Shown piece after piece: positions 11,184 through 22,832 of a DNA stretch of 64,000 nucleotides. Origin of the DNA: Aricia agestis (taxonomy: Eukaryota > Arthropoda > Insecta > Lepidoptera > Lycaenidae); NCBI RefSeq assembly GCF_905147365.1, contig NC_056423.1, forward strand, positions 12,380,501 through 12,444,500. The letters run 5' to 3'. The notes beneath the pieces are model-generated. The model was not told where the DNA came from, did not search any database, and saw only the letters and a list, made by a program, of their open reading frames with translations. Each line of letters begins with the position of its first letter. Within the stretch, counting starts at the first letter, position 1. Position numbers and translations under genes: made by a program.

Positions 11184-11332
11184 CTAGCTGTCCCGGTGAC
11201 ACTTCGTGTCACTTTAAAACCTTCCCTGGACTTCTACGAATATTTTAAGACTAAAACCAGCCCAATCCGTTCAGTCGTTAGCGAGTTTTAGCGCGGCTAA
11301 CACATTTGAAAATCCATTTTTTTATATATAAA
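11184..11332 (-). mobile_element. HelC Helitron-like element
   Basis: Opens CTAGCTGTCCCGGTGACACT and closes AATCCATTTTTTTATATAT; a full-length HelC copy on the minus strand. Confidence 0.75.
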
Positions 11333-11398
11333 GATAATAGTCAAAATCTTGGGGCGAAAAATGATAATCAACTCGTATAAAAAATGTATTGATAGAGG

Positions 11399-11587
11399 CA
11401 TGGGCGTACCCAGGTTCTAGGCCAGGGGGGGGGGGGGGAGGGGGGGGGCAAATAAGATTTTAGTTGTAAAAATATTGTATTGCAAACAAATGGCAAAAAT
11501 TCGTTTTCTTAATTTTTATAGATAAAAGTACTAGATAATATACTTAGTAGGGACGTCAACATGATCTGCCCCCCTCGGTACGCCATG
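11399..11587. mobile_element. hAT-like MITE with 8-bp duplication
   Basis: Inverted termini CATGGGCGTACCCAGG and (inverse) CATGGCGTACCGAGG, flanked by GATAGAGG (11391-11398) and GATAGAAT (11588-11595), six of eight matching. Holds a G-run at about 11426-11448. An 8-bp duplication is typical of hAT elements. No transposase. Confidence 0.65.
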
Positions 11588-11601
11588 GATAGAATAATTA
11601 G

Positions 11602-11800
11602 AGGGTGTTACAAAACGAAGTGATAATACTTTAGAGTGTGTATGTGTCCCATTACAGAGCCGTAATTTTTTTTTGTGATTTGCATCGGTATGCGCCCCAG
11701 CGTCATGAATTATCCCATGCAAAAGCTAAAAAAAGTCACTTTTTAGAGCGCTCCTACTTTCACACTGAACTCTATAAAGGGGATCCATACACGTTTATGT
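11602..11800. mobile_element. TM MITE, degraded
   Basis: Recognisable left terminus GGGTGTTACAAAACGAAG, AATACTTTAGAGTGTGT, and the right-arm CTACTTTCACACTGAACTC. The right terminus is lost. Confidence 0.65.
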
Positions 11801-12291
11801 GTGTTGAATACTAATTCTTATGCCTCACGATCTACAGTAAACTTATAAATCGCAACAAAATGAATTGAGTTGAAAATGAACGAATGGATTCCACGTGCCG
11901 TTCATTCAATTACATTCAATAATTCGTTCAGTGGCGAGTTGCTGACCGAATAATTAATACAATTACCGAAAAACGGCTGCATTATACAATTAATTGCGTA
12001 TAGCGGGCGCAATAATGCGAAATTTTGCGTAGACTCTTACGCAAAACCGCTAAGCACTGGTTGGCTGTACTAATGTACTATGCTATGAAAAATGGAGTTG
12101 TCAGTTTTACGTGTATGTGCAGACCATAAAGTTAATATACCTAGCGGAATAGAGAAATAAAGGCCTGAGCAAGCGAGATGTCACTATCAGTAATACTGCG
12201 TGGTAAAAAGAGACGTGTGATACATGACAGCCGCACTCTTTTTTTTGACGTCCAGTCGGCACGTGCCGCACGTTGACAATTTAATCTCATA
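11801..12291. other. Unassigned stretch
   Basis: No gene or repeat family that I can name. Confidence 0.35.
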
Positions 12292-12438
12292 CCCCCTTAT
12301 TAATAAACGTTGTATAAGCTTTGAATAGTTACACGATGTTTTGTCTTCTACAATCCAATTAAAAATGTCACTTGTGTGACAGGAACAAAACACTGCATAA
12401 CTATTCTAAGCTTATACAATGTTTATTAATAAGGGGGA
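12292..12438. mobile_element. Short MITE with 40-bp inverted termini
   Basis: CCCCCTTATTAATAAACGTT at the left is mirrored by the right end ending TTTATTAATAAGGGGG, with further pairing through TTGTATAAGCTT. TA lies on both sides (one extra base on the right). The minus-strand ORF at 12187-12393 is an artefact. Confidence 0.75.
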
Positions 12439-12510
12439 TAGACTTCATGTTCAATCATGCTTTTGTGTAAGTGTATACGTACACATATTTTTCACACAGA
12501 TGTATATAAT

Positions 12511-12818
12511 ACGTGGGAGAGCCATGCTTCGGCACGAATGGGCCAGCTCGACCGGAGAAATACCACGTTCTCACAGAAAACCGGCGTGAATCAGCGCTTG
12601 CGCTGTGTTTCGCCGAGTGAGTGAGTTTACCGGAGGCCCAATCCCCTACCCTATTCCCTTCCCTACCCTCCCCTATTCCCTTCCCTTCCCATCCCTACCC
12701 TCCCCTATTACCCTATTCCCTCTTAAAAGGCCGGCATCGCACCTGCAGCTCTTCTGAAGCTTCAGGTGACCCGTTTGCTCGTTTGCCCCCTTATTTCATA
12801 AAAAAAAATAAAAAAAAT
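12511..12818 (+). mobile_element. GS SINE-like element, internal deletion
   Basis: 5' end intact. The segment between CAGCTCTTCTGA and TTCAGGTGACCC, which normally holds CCATGGGCGACGG, is deleted. A-rich tail to about 12818. Confidence 0.75.
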
Positions 12819-13132
12819 ACCAATTTCGGTTTCGTTTGACAGCTCGAGATTGTTGCTCTATTCCGCTAGGTATATTAACTTTATGGTGCAGACGCAGTTG
12901 CGTTGTCGCTTTGAAACTAAAATAATTTGATCTATTTTCTTTTTACAACACGGCTGACATGAAAAAATATGATTATCGTTGGATTTTTGGCGAAGAACAG
13001 GCATTCATGCAGTATGAATCTAAATATTTATATCAGTTATCACGCATGAAACAAACATCGTTTTATAACCATAACCACCGAAACTATAACATGCCCATTT
13101 CCGCGTCTCAAACTTATTCAAAAATTGATTAA

Positions 13133-13294
13133 ACTGTACTCGGCCAAACATGGCGGTAGCAGTCATTGACTCCCTGTCAAAAACTAGTCATTGTCAATGA
13201 AGTGTCAGATGTTGTCAATCGCGGCTTTGTAAAGAAAATTACAAGTTTGACAGGGAGTCAAAGACCGCTACCGCCATGTTTCGCCGAGTACAGT
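13133..13294. mobile_element. MITE with about 49-bp inverted termini
   Basis: Termini ACTGTACTCGGCCAAACATG and the inverse of CATGTTTCGCCGAGTACAGT, continuing through GGCGGTAGC and GACTCCCTGTCAAA. The loop holds TGTCAATC-type sequence only. Superfamily undetermined. Confidence 0.75.
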
Positions 13295-13681
13295 ATAGGA
13301 AGTTGAAACTTGAACAGACATAAATTGTTACAGACTTACACAAATAATTTACAAACAGACACACTTTCGCATCAATAATATTAGTAAGTATGCCGTGATG
13401 CACAGACGGAAATATAAAATTCGCACCATTCTATATTCGCGTCGTCGGCACTGCCGGGACAGCTGTGTTCAAACCCTCCACTGAACTGCAACTTAGTTGA
13501 AAATGCTCCAATATTTGAACTATTTTTACCCAACCGCGCCCGAAAAAGGGTTATGTTTTTCGAAGTTTTGACGCAGACGTAGTTTTCCTTTTATTTTAAA
13601 TGTAGGTAGTTTGTGTAATGTTTAAATTTACGTCGAAAAAACGTTTATTTATTTATTTATTTTATTTATTTAGATGTAGAG

Positions 13682-13980
13682 TCCCCAAATAAAGAGCCCG
13701 CAACTTCGTTCGTTCATCGCGCATGAATTCCACATTTTTCCGGGATAAAAAGTATCTTATGTCCTTTCCCGGGATTTCGAGTATCTCCATACCGAATTTC
13801 ATCAAAATCGGATCAGCGGTTTAATCGTGACGAGGCAACAAATAGCCAGAGCCAGATTTTCCCGTACAAAGGTAAAAAACGTTACTCTTTCAGCGCTCCT
13901 ACTTTCACAGCTAAGTCCACATATACCACAAAACTAAGTGATAATACTGGTGTGTATGGGGACCCATACACACCCTAAAG
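13682..13980. mobile_element. HelA minus copy followed by TM fragments
   Basis: 13682-13860 is a minus-strand HelA body (TTTTTCCGGGATAAAAAGTA, CCTTTCCCGGG, ATCAAAATCGGATCAGCGG). 13885-13980 holds broken TM arm pieces (TTTCAGCGCTCCTACTTTCA, AAACTAAGTGATAATACT). Confidence 0.6.
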
Positions 13981-14312
13981 TATTGTGATAATAAGTGCTT
14001 GGCTGCTGGGCTGATGATAATATTAATGTTTTTATCATGGTAACATTAAGCAAATGCTAACCATTGTCATTAGGTTTTAAGGTTTTAGCTCTCAAAATAC
14101 AAGAATTCTAGAATAATAATTGTTAGCACTAAACTTAAGTATCTTCTTATCGCTCGAACATATAAAAATGTGTGGGAACATAGTATTATTATATGATATG
14201 TCGTAATATATAATATTATCTGTTTTAGGTAGGAGTCATAAAAATCATGTAAAATTAAAATAAAATTGAGTCATTGACACAAATATTTACCTATTTCTTT
14301 CTAATCCATAGT

Positions 14313-14476
14313 TCCATACTAAATAATATTATAGAGGTAAATGCAAAACGTGTCTGTCTGTCTGTTACCTCTTCACGCCCAAACCGCTGAACCGATTTTG
14401 CTGAAAGTCACGGCTGAAATTTGGCACGGAGATACTTTGAGTCCCGGAGAAATGTACGGTTCCGGGCGTCATCTAG
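14313..14476 (+). mobile_element. HelA Helitron-like element, internal deletion
   Basis: Starts TCCATACTAAATAATATTAT and ends GGGCGTCATCTAG followed by T. The segment that holds the 3' hairpin is deleted. Confidence 0.7.
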
Positions 14477-14575
14477 TTTAGTATATTATGTGGCATTTAT
14501 ACTATCTGTTTTAAGTCATAAAAAATCATCTACAATTTGTACAAATGATGTCATAGAGTAATAAACAAAATCTGT

Positions 14576-14867
14576 ATTATTATATATAAAAATGGATTTT
14601 CAAATGTTTTAGTCGCGCTAAAACTCGAAAACGCCTGGACGGATTGGACTGATTTTAGTCTTAAAATATTCGTAGAAGTCCAGGGAAGGTTTTAAAGTGA
14701 CACGAAGTTCACCGGGACAGCTAGTATGTATATAAAATAGATTTCCAATTGCGTTAGTAACGCTATAACTCGATAACGGCTGGACCGATTCTGCTAATTT
14801 TAGCCTTAAAATAATCCTTGAAGTCCAGGGAAGGTTTTAAATGATACGAAGGTCACAGGGATAGCTA
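14576..14867 (+). mobile_element. HelC elements, two in tandem
   Basis: The first unit (14576-14724) ends in GTGACACGAAGTTCAC, CGGGACAG, CTAG. A second, diverged HelC unit starts within a few bases and ends GGGATAGCTAA. Head-to-tail orientation. Confidence 0.7.
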
Positions 14868-15706
14868 ATAATATATAAAATTCTCGTATCGCAATGTTTG
14901 TTGAAATTTTTTAGCACCTGTCGTTTTAGGTTAGAATGTGCCAAAAACATTCACAAATACACTTAAAAACATTATATCGCAGTTATAAGCTTCCATTTTG
15001 ACTTGTTCTGAAATGACTGAGCAAATCGGGATAATGTTTGCGCGTGAAGTTGTCGAAGGCTTGGATGTTAACCGCGAACCCCGCAACAAACACATTTACA
15101 TAATCTGTTGTTATTAGAGAATTAGTTTAAATTGGGTGGGCCCGAGTTAGAGGTGACGGCGTTTGTGTTATTTGGGCCTTCGGCGTAATGTGTGACAAAA
15201 TTAGGTTATCGTGCGGGAACCTTACATTTTTTCGGGATAAAAGTGTCCCATGTCCTTTCCCGGGACTTAAAGCATCTCCATACCTAAGCAAAATCTATTT
15301 AGAAAAAAATATTTTAAGATAAAGTACTTAACTGTATTTTGAGGTGCTCTATTTTTTTATGACTATCCGACTATAACCACAGAATATATATTAGCAGTAC
15401 CAACAGAATTCCCACTCATGAAACCCGTTTAAAGAAATAACAACTCATGCTACGATACTATAAAGTTCAAATTCCGACCGCGAAGTGCTAGGTGGCTACA
15501 ATGATATTTGCCTACATGTGCGCTCTCTTTCTATCGCGTAAGATGTACCCTTTCTGACGAAATCAAGATTGTCACCTTTTAGAAAATAAAATAATCTTCT
15601 TTTAATTACTATAGCTACTAATAGCAAACTTTTTTATAGTAATAATCAAATTTTAGTAACCCAACCTTCGATCACTAAAATCCCAACGTATATTTTATAA
15701 TAGTTA
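14868..15706. other. Unassigned stretch with a HelA fragment
   Basis: A minus-strand HelA fragment at about 15210-15300 (CGTGCGGGAACCTTACATTT). I see nothing else to annotate. Confidence 0.4.
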
Positions 15707-15899
15707 CTAGCTATTTGACCGAGCTTTGCTTATTATTATTGGTATTCGATGAAAATGACATTTTCTTAAAATGATTCCTAGCTAGATCGATTTATCGCCC
15801 CCGAAACCCCCTATATACTAAATTTCATGAAAATCGTTGGAGCCGATTCCGAGATTCCAATTATATATATACAAGAATTGCTCGTTTAAAGATATAAGA
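15707..15899 (-). mobile_element. HelB Helitron-like element
   Basis: Opens CTAGCTATTTGACCGAGCTT on the plus strand and closes AAAGATATAAGA. The hairpin is damaged by an inserted TTATTATTATT before GGTATTCGAT. Confidence 0.75.
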
Positions 15900-16317
15900 T
15901 ATAATCGATTATAGTGTAGGAGCTGGTCAGGAATTTTATACAACTTAAACATAGTAACGTGTGTTTATTTATGTGTAGTATGCGGTTTGCTTGTAACAAA
16001 TTGGTTTATTTGCTAGGTTTGTGTATTTCTTTTATCTTTTTTTGTATTTTAAAGTCTTAAATTACTTTATTGAAATATTTCTTTGACTTTTTTCAATTAT
16101 TCATATTTATCAGATTAATAGCGATTCTGTCACAGCGATAAAATCAGTACGTAGATATATGCGACGAAAAAATCTTGCGCGCGCGTCACCGCTCGCTTGT
16201 GAGTCCCTTTAAATTCCCTTGTGATTTGCCCCTTTAAAGGGGTACTTACAGTTCGATACTTAAATGCGCGAGTGGGAAAGGCCTGCTATAACTGTTATAG
16301 TCGGATAGTGGTCAAAC
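15900..16317. other. Unassigned stretch
   Basis: Includes short paired CCCTTTAAA/TTTAAAGGGG motifs near 16205-16240. No gene seen. Confidence 0.35.
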
Positions 16318-16662
16318 GCCTCCGTGGTCTAGTGGTATAGAGTGCGGCTCTTGACTCGGAGGTCGTGGGTTCGATTCCCGCGTTGAAAACATGTTATTTC
16401 CAAGTGTGGTTAGGACAATAAAGGCTGATCACCTGATTGTCTGACAAGTAAGATGATCCACGCGTCGGATGGGCATGTAAAAAGTAGGTCCTGCGCCTGA
16501 TCTCTCACCGGTCGTGTCGGTCTTCCGTCCCACTGGGTTATGAGAGTAAAGGAATAGAGAGTGCTCTTGTGTACTGCGCAGACACTTGGGGACTATAAAA
16601 TCCTGCGTAGCTGGCCTGGTTTCAATGAAATCGGCCACCGTCACCGAAATCGGTAGAGCACC
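16318..16662 (+). mobile_element. tRNA-derived SINE (family 2)
   Basis: tRNA-like head: A box TGGTCTAGTGG at 16325 and B box GGTTCGATTCC at 16368, a spacing normal for internal polymerase III promoters. The anticodon region (CTCTTGA) resembles tRNA-Lys, but the stem does not pair, so this is not a working tRNA. Unrelated body ending AAATCGGTAGAGCACC. A second copy on the minus strand is at 26789-27119. The ORF at 16429-16644 is spurious. Confidence 0.8.
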
Positions 16663-16845
16663 TTAAAATACAGTTAAGTACATACTTTATATTAAAATAT
16701 TTTTTTCTAATTTATAGTTTTAATGCTATTAATAAGTGTTCTGTAAAACAGCAGTTTTTTTTGTCTATTAAAGTTTCAATCTATTTCCTTTACCCTGTTT
16801 TGTCTTCAGTATAGGAGACAATAGAATATTATACAGTACGTTACT

Positions 16846-16995
16846 AGATGACGCCTTTTTGGTACTAGCACGAGACGAGACTGACGTGGTGTGAAGCGTC
16901 CATAGATATTATTAAATTTCAGCAAAATCGGTTCAGCAGTTTGGGCATGATGAGGTAACAGACAGAGAGACACACTTTCGTATTTATAAGTATGG
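16846..16995. mobile_element. SINE 1 tail joined to HelA fragment
   Basis: GACGTGGTGTGAAGCGTCC from SINE family 1, followed directly by a minus-strand HelA body (CAAAATCGGTTCAGCAGTTT, ACACTTTCGTATTTATAA). A similar join occurs at about 7505. Confidence 0.6.
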
Positions 16996-17831
16996 ATGTC
17001 GTGCCAAAGCAGTTTTCCAAAATTTATATAGAGACAAGAGTTTTTTCTGTATATAAAGTTATCAACCATAATATCTTAAGAAGTATTGTATTTCACCTGT
17101 CCCAATCTCCTGTACCTTGTACCGTACTCAGCTGTTTAAACATTTAATTAACTAAATTATATATAACGTAAACTTCCCTCGTCGGATTAATTTAATCTTA
17201 CATTATTGTTGTCAAATTTTAATTACACCAATAATAATTTGTTGACGATTTAAACCAGCGTAGATAAGCTATTTATATAGCAACTTACTCAGTTTTTGAG
17301 AATACCAATTTTGAATATATTACCTGAAACAAAAACAATAAATATCAATATAGTTAATTGTTAGAAAGAAAGCTATCTCGATCATGTGAGCTTTCAAACG
17401 AAAAAACTGAATCTAAATTCGGTCCACCCTTTTATTAGATGCTAGATTTCGTATTTTATTTTTCCCCAAAAAAGACATTACAAAATATACACAAAACTTC
17501 TTTCTTGCAAGTCGGGTACATATAGACATTATGTTCTATACGCATACCATTAGACAATAAGTTAGCTCGTTGAAATGTGGGTAGATTCAGTTTCCGAACT
17601 GTTAGTTACAGTCTGTCAGTTACTGCAGTTAAACTAACCGCTAAAGTATTTATTTTAGCTGAAGCTCGCTGGGGAACTTTTTAATTAAGTAAAAAAGTTT
17701 CGCCCACCGCTTTTGTTGAGCTTTTAGAAAAAGTTTGTAAACGCATGCTTATATTGTTGTGCTCATTAAAATATAGAGTCACGTTTTTTTAGTGTATACG
17801 GAACCTTGACTGTTTTAAATAATATGTTTTA
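16996..17831. other. Unassigned AT-rich stretch
   Basis: No gene, exon or named repeat seen. Confidence 0.4.
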
Positions 17832-18206
17832 CTAGCTGTTGCCCGCGACTTCGTCCGCGTCAGCAAAATGTGATAACAAAGATAAAAAAGAGAAAAAATA
17901 TCCCCTTTTTAAGGTTCCTTTATAAAAAAAAGTAAAATATATCCTCCTCCTTTTCGGAAGTCGGTTCAAAGTAGCCTAAGTTATTCCTTACTACATCAGC
18001 TATTTGCCTAAAAAAGTCCCGTCAAAATCGCTTCAGCCATTTCAGAGATTAGCCGGAACAAACAGACAGACATACAGACAAAAATTGTAAAAAATGTTGT
18101 TTTGGTATAAATGTATCCTATAAACATTTATATGCATGTAGTAAAAAACGGTTCTTTCAATATTACAAACAAACACTCCAATTTTAATATGTATCATGTA
18201 TATAGA
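17832..18206 (-). mobile_element. HelD Helitron-like element, complete
   Basis: Plus-strand reading opens CTAGCTGTTGCCCGCGACTT (mirror of hairpin plus CTAG) and closes CATGTATATAGA (mirror of 5' TC). Lacks the foldback seen at 1976-2076, so it serves as the empty-site reference. Confidence 0.8.
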
Positions 18207-18749
18207 TGTATGATGTTACAATTTTTAAATTAATAAGTATGATACTTTTTAATTAATTTTGATATAAGTAAATGTAAACAATATTTAGTACGCTGCTATT
18301 ATGCTACCAAATTAAATGGCACGCATAAAATATAAGCAGGGAAGAAATACAATACTTACCACATTTTTATTACAAAAGATCGAAGTGACATGAAGCAAAA
18401 AATATCTGTAAACGATGAAACAGGCACGTTGGTGTCGAATGCTCTTCCGAAGCAAATACTCGTAATAAATATTGACTTAATTTTACTTCTATTTTTAACA
18501 AAAATGATTCTTATGTTATTAGCATAAAGAACCAGTCAGGAGTAAAATATGACTAAACGTATTCTTAATAATATTTCCTTACAAAATTCCCGTAACATCT
18601 CGGCCATTTTGTAAAATGGCGGACGATATTTAATAACGTTGTTTTAAAAACAATTTATTAACAAGTCAAACGCCGCTACGTGAAATATTATGCCGCAAAC
18701 TTCCATATTTCATCCGTAACCGACTTCTGAAATAAGGTTTTATGAATAG
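18207..18749. other. Unassigned stretch
   Basis: A small palindrome GCCATTTTGTAAAATGGC lies at about 18603. No gene seen. Confidence 0.35.
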
Positions 18750-19130
18750 ACTAGTTGACGCCTTCAACTCCTTTGCGCCAAAATTCATTTGTCACGCGGG
18801 AACTGCACATTTTTCCGGGCTTAAAAGTATCATTAATGCATTATGCTGCATTATGCCGGGCCGGCAACGCACCTGCAGCTCTTCTCTTCTCTTCTGATGC
18901 TGCGAGTGTCCATGGGCGACGGTAGTTGCTTTCCATCAGGTGACCCGTTTGCTCGTTTGCCCCCTTATTTCATAAAAAAACCTATGTCCTTGCCCGGAAC
19001 TCAAAATATCTCTATACCCAGCAAAATCAGTTCAACGGTTTGGGCGTGAAGAGGTAATAGACAGACAAACTGATAGACAGATGATACTCTTTATAATACA
19101 CTATAACACGCATTTATAATACACTAGCTT
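18750..19130 (-). mobile_element. HelA element interrupted by a truncated GS
   Basis: HelA on the minus strand runs from the mirrored CTAG (ACTAGTTGACGCC) to TTTATAATACACT. A 5'-truncated GS piece (about 18857-18979, GGCCGGCAACGCACCTG to the A-run) sits inside it; the HelA body resumes at CCTATGTCCTTGCCCGG. Confidence 0.7.
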
Positions 19131-19397
19131 TTTGCCGTAACTTCGCTCGCGTCAATTATTTAGGTATCAAAGTCTCAGCCCGATCGGTATAAACTGACTA
19201 AGTTTCATGCAAACTTTCATCCCCTATTTTATCTCATGGAGGTGGAATTGATCAAAATCCTTTCTTAGCGGATGCCTATACCTGCATGCCAAATTTCAGA
19301 TCGATCCGTCCCACTGGACGGATCGATCTGAAATTTGGCACTATTTGGGCTGTGCGTTGATAGATCACCATGTCCGTCCTTTGAGTTTTATATAATA
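19131..19397 (-). mobile_element. HelF Helitron-like element with snap-back
   Basis: Sequence mirrored from the HelF copies at 47185-47420 and 60625-60815 (GGGCTGTGCGTTGATAGATC). It contains a perfect inverted duplication: arms 19288-19311 and 19316-19339 around CACT. Confidence 0.65.
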
Positions 19398-19846
19398 CTA
19401 GCTGTCCCGGTGAACTTCGTGTCACTTTAAAACCTTCCCTGGACTTCTACGAATATTTTAAGACTAAATCAGCCCAATCCGTTCAGCCGTTTTCGAGTTT
19501 TAGCGTTACTAACACAATTGAAAATCCATTTTTATATTCTATACTAGCTGTCCCGGTGAACTTCGTGTCACTTTAAAACCTTCCCTGGACTTCTACGAAT
19601 ATTTTAAGACTAAATCAGCCCAATCCGTTCAGCCGTTTTCGAGTTTTAGCGTTACTAACACAATTGAAAATCCATTTTTATATTCTATACTAGCTGTCCC
19701 GGTGAACTTCGTGTCACTTTAAAACCTTCCCTGGACTTCTACGAATATTTTAAGACTAAAATCAGCCCAATCCGTTCAGGCGTTTCCGAGTTTTAGCGCG
19801 ACTAACACATTTGGAAATCCATTTTTATATATAAGATATAGTAATA
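19398..19846 (-). repeat. Head-to-tail array of three HelC units
   Basis: CTAGCTGTCCCGGTGAACTT recurs at 19398, 19544 and 19690, an exact 146-bp period. I see no difference between the first and second units. The third differs at several sites and ends in the usual HelC 5' region (TTTTATATATAAGA). Confidence 0.9.
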
Positions 19847-19849
19847 TAT

Positions 19850-21057
19850 GTAGATCTTAGTATGAACTATGGATGCTACACCCGGGTAAAGATACCAACA
19901 TTCGTATTTATTATTATAGTTCTCATCTTACATTGCTGAGTCAGTGCAACGAAATCCCAGCATCCTTCATCATTACTTCATCATTACTCCTCCTTGGATT
20001 AAGCCTGTTCCCGAGCGGCTTCCACCTAATTTCAGTAATTGGAGTGCGGTGGTTTTTCCCAAACTCCCACTTTTCCCCAGTCCCCGGGGAGTGGGGAATA
20101 ATATGCGATTAATACCGTCTCTAAGATGGGATTGTTTTAGTATAATTCGCCGACGGGAATTGACACCATTTCCACCCAGATAACTGATTCGATTTACGGA
20201 AATACGATTAGAGGTTACACGCGCAAGCTTTTTCTGTGGTTTATACAGAAATTTTGGAAGAGCTGGAGCTTCGAAGGCATAGTCTTTTAAAGTTAGACTT
20301 CTTTAGGCGCGTTGAGGATCAAATCTCAAGGTGACATGAAAAAGAAGGTCAAAATAATAATAATTATTATTATAGCGTCACTACGCCACATGTACTCTGT
20401 ACACTCGCTCTTTTTTATACAATTTAAAAACGAAATAAACTGCGGATTTTTTTGGAATTGATTGCTTAAAGAGTTACAGTCGCGCTAGTCTTTACCTACT
20501 TAAATACAAGTTTGTTTTCGAGTATAACAAAATATATTTTTTGTCTTAATACGTGCTACTAGTTACTAACTTACTTCTATCGTGGTCACCAAAGGTTCAG
20601 AAAAAAAAGAAATAATTTTAAGCTATATTTTAAACGCGACTTTTTCTTCTCCCACATCCATACATAACTCCGCTACAAGTTAATAAGGGATATTTCCTGG
20701 CATTTTTAGGGTCCCGTCATCCCTTGAAGGGCTCATAACCAGCCCTGCTGACACTGACAAATCACCGGGGCCCGTCAGGTACGAGTTAATACAAGTCAGA
20801 TGATGTATAGTCGCGAATATATAAGGTGGGTAAATATTGTTTAGGCTGTTGCATGAAGGATTCCTGGAGATTATTGGGACTTATATACTTTATATTAAAA
20901 AGCTGAAGAGTTGTTGGTTTGAACGATTAGAATCTCAAGATGACGTGCTGGTTCGAATTGAAAAAATATATTTTCGGTTGTCCATTTATCGAGGAATGTT
21001 TTAGGCTTTTGGTTGTATAAGATCACTCTACATCTACGACATGAGAGAGCAGATGAG
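19850..21057. other. Unassigned stretch
   Basis: Two overlapping ORFs near 19873-20183 show no domain. A CCCCAGTCCCCGGGGAGTGG segment at about 20075 and a ketoacid-rich stretch at 20700-20780 stand out in composition only. At about 20895-21030 a fragment resembles the Helitron at 49255 (AAGCTGAAGAGTT). Confidence 0.35.
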
Positions 21058-21373
21058 CAGATGGGCCGGCTCGACCAGAGAAATACCACGGGCTCACAGA
21101 AAACCGGCGTGAAACAGCGCTTGCGCTGTGTTTCGCCGAGTGAGTGAGTTTACCGGAGGCCCAATCTCCTACCCTTTTCCCTCTCTTACCCTCCCCTATT
21201 TCCTTTCCTACCCTCCCCTATTCCCTTCCCTATCCTCCCATATTACCCAATTCCCTCTCAAAAGGTCGGCAACGCACCTGCAGCTCTTCCGATGCTGCAA
21301 GTGTCCATGGGCGACGGAAGTTGGTTTCCATCAGGTGACCCGTTTGCTCGTTTGCCCCCTTATTTCATTAAAA
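21058..21373 (+). mobile_element. GS SINE-like element, 5' truncated
   Basis: Starts within ATGGGCCGGCTCGACC, lacking about 35 bases of the usual 5' end. Otherwise normal to the TTATTTCATTAAAA end. ORFs 21128-21474 are all GS readings. Confidence 0.75.
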
Positions 21374-21810
21374 CAATCAAACCATTTAAAATACTATTTT
21401 TTCGGTTTCATTTGCACCTAATTGTATTTTGTCTGTATTTAACCCCTCCAAAGGTAGAGACCGTAGAGTTCTGAAAAATAATTTCTTAGCGCCATGGCCA
21501 ACATGGCCAGCTTCCATCCAAATAGAGGTACATAAGTACATTGTTAATGGATGTACCGTGACACTAGAAAAGTAACACGTGAGCGAAAATTTCTAACTTA
21601 ACGCAAAACGTTGTCCCATCAATTGAAATTCTCAGATAATAAAGTATCATCTGACCACAGACTACATATGGCCACCAGTCGCATACCATACCCAATAGGG
21701 ATCGCTTACACCGGGAACCGAACGACTGGTTCTAACGGTTCCATTGAAACCATAACTCCTATGTAATAGAAATATTGTTGTCCGCATTGCTTTCGTATGG
21801 GAATCCATAT
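21374..21810. other. Unassigned stretch
   Basis: No gene or named repeat. Confidence 0.35.
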
Positions 21811-21994
21811 TCCATACTAATAAACGCGAAAGTGTGTGTATGTTTGTCACGCCCAAACCGATGAAACGATTTTGCTCGGCATGGAGATACTTTCAGATGC
21901 AGTAAAGGATAAAGGAGACTTTTTACCCCAAAAAATGTTCCGCGCGATAAAAGAATCTTGGGGCAGCGGTTGCAGACTTGCAGGCGTCATCTAG
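21811..21994 (+). mobile_element. HelA Helitron-like element
   Basis: Starts TCCATACTAATAAACGCGAA, ends GGCGTCATCTAG then T. The terminal hairpin is decayed. Confidence 0.75.
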
Positions 21995-22394
21995 TTTGAA
22001 ATAACCTAACAAGGATTGTTTTGGTGCCAGAATCTCGTAAAGTGTCTCTTGACAGACACTGTCTAGAATGTATCATTTTCATGCCGCTAAAAGTAAGTAG
22101 ATAGCTAATAGACTAATAAATAAACGGATAGGGCGATTATTATGCTCTTACGGCCTCACTTTGGGACATTATTTTTATGATTACTTAACTTTAAGGTAAT
22201 GAACACTTTGACAGAAATTTTGGAGCTTATTTCAATAACTTCATTTAATTAATGTTAGGTAATAATTATTGAATGTATATATTATATGTAATTTAGGTTG
22301 GTAATTATAAATTCCAATAATATTTTTAGACATTCACTAAAAAAAGATTTTTCAAATTCCACACCCAAGAGGAATAATTTTTTAATAACATTAA

Positions 22395-22453
22395 AATACT
22401 TTTTAACCGACTTCCAAAAACGAGGAGTTTTTGGAAGTCGGTTAAAAAGTATT
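22395..22453. repeat. Perfect palindrome, 27-bp arms
   Basis: Arms 22395-22421 and 22427-22453 pair perfectly around GAGGA. The arm contains TTTTTAACCGACTTCCAAAA, a common end block of lepidopteran repeats (also near 30711, 45100 and 63855), here folded back on itself. Confidence 0.85.
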
Positions 22454-22832
22454 CAAATACTACCTATATCGCGAGCAAAGCTGCCAGAAAATGCTAGTAC
22501 TTTTAATAATGTTGCATCCACCCTGCTTTAAATAAAACATATAAAATTCTTGCTTTAAAAATCTCGAGCTATGAAAAATTGCGGAGACGGACATCAGTCC
22601 TGGCTCGTATATCCGGTGCATCACCCCCATACATCATGAGGACAGTGGACTCCATTGTGGGGGATATGGGGGAAACGCTCAAAGTGGGGGAAAATACTCA
22701 ATATTGTATTCATGAGGATTTCTCGGACAGTGAGGAATTGGAGATATGGCACTGAAGGATTGGAAGGATGGATATTGACTTTAAAAGATTTGATGCAATA
22801 TTTCTACTAAGGACTTTTATTTATTATGTATC
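22454..22832. other. Unassigned stretch
   Basis: No gene seen. The ORF at 22298-22531 reads through the palindrome. Confidence 0.35.

Noticed and set aside
16318..16390. Functional tRNA gene
   Set aside because: The boxes are present, but the anticodon stem does not pair and the sequence continues into a SINE body that recurs at 26789.
19898..20190. Coding exon suggested by two overlapping open frames
   Set aside because: No domain, no acceptor/donor pair, composition not distinctive.
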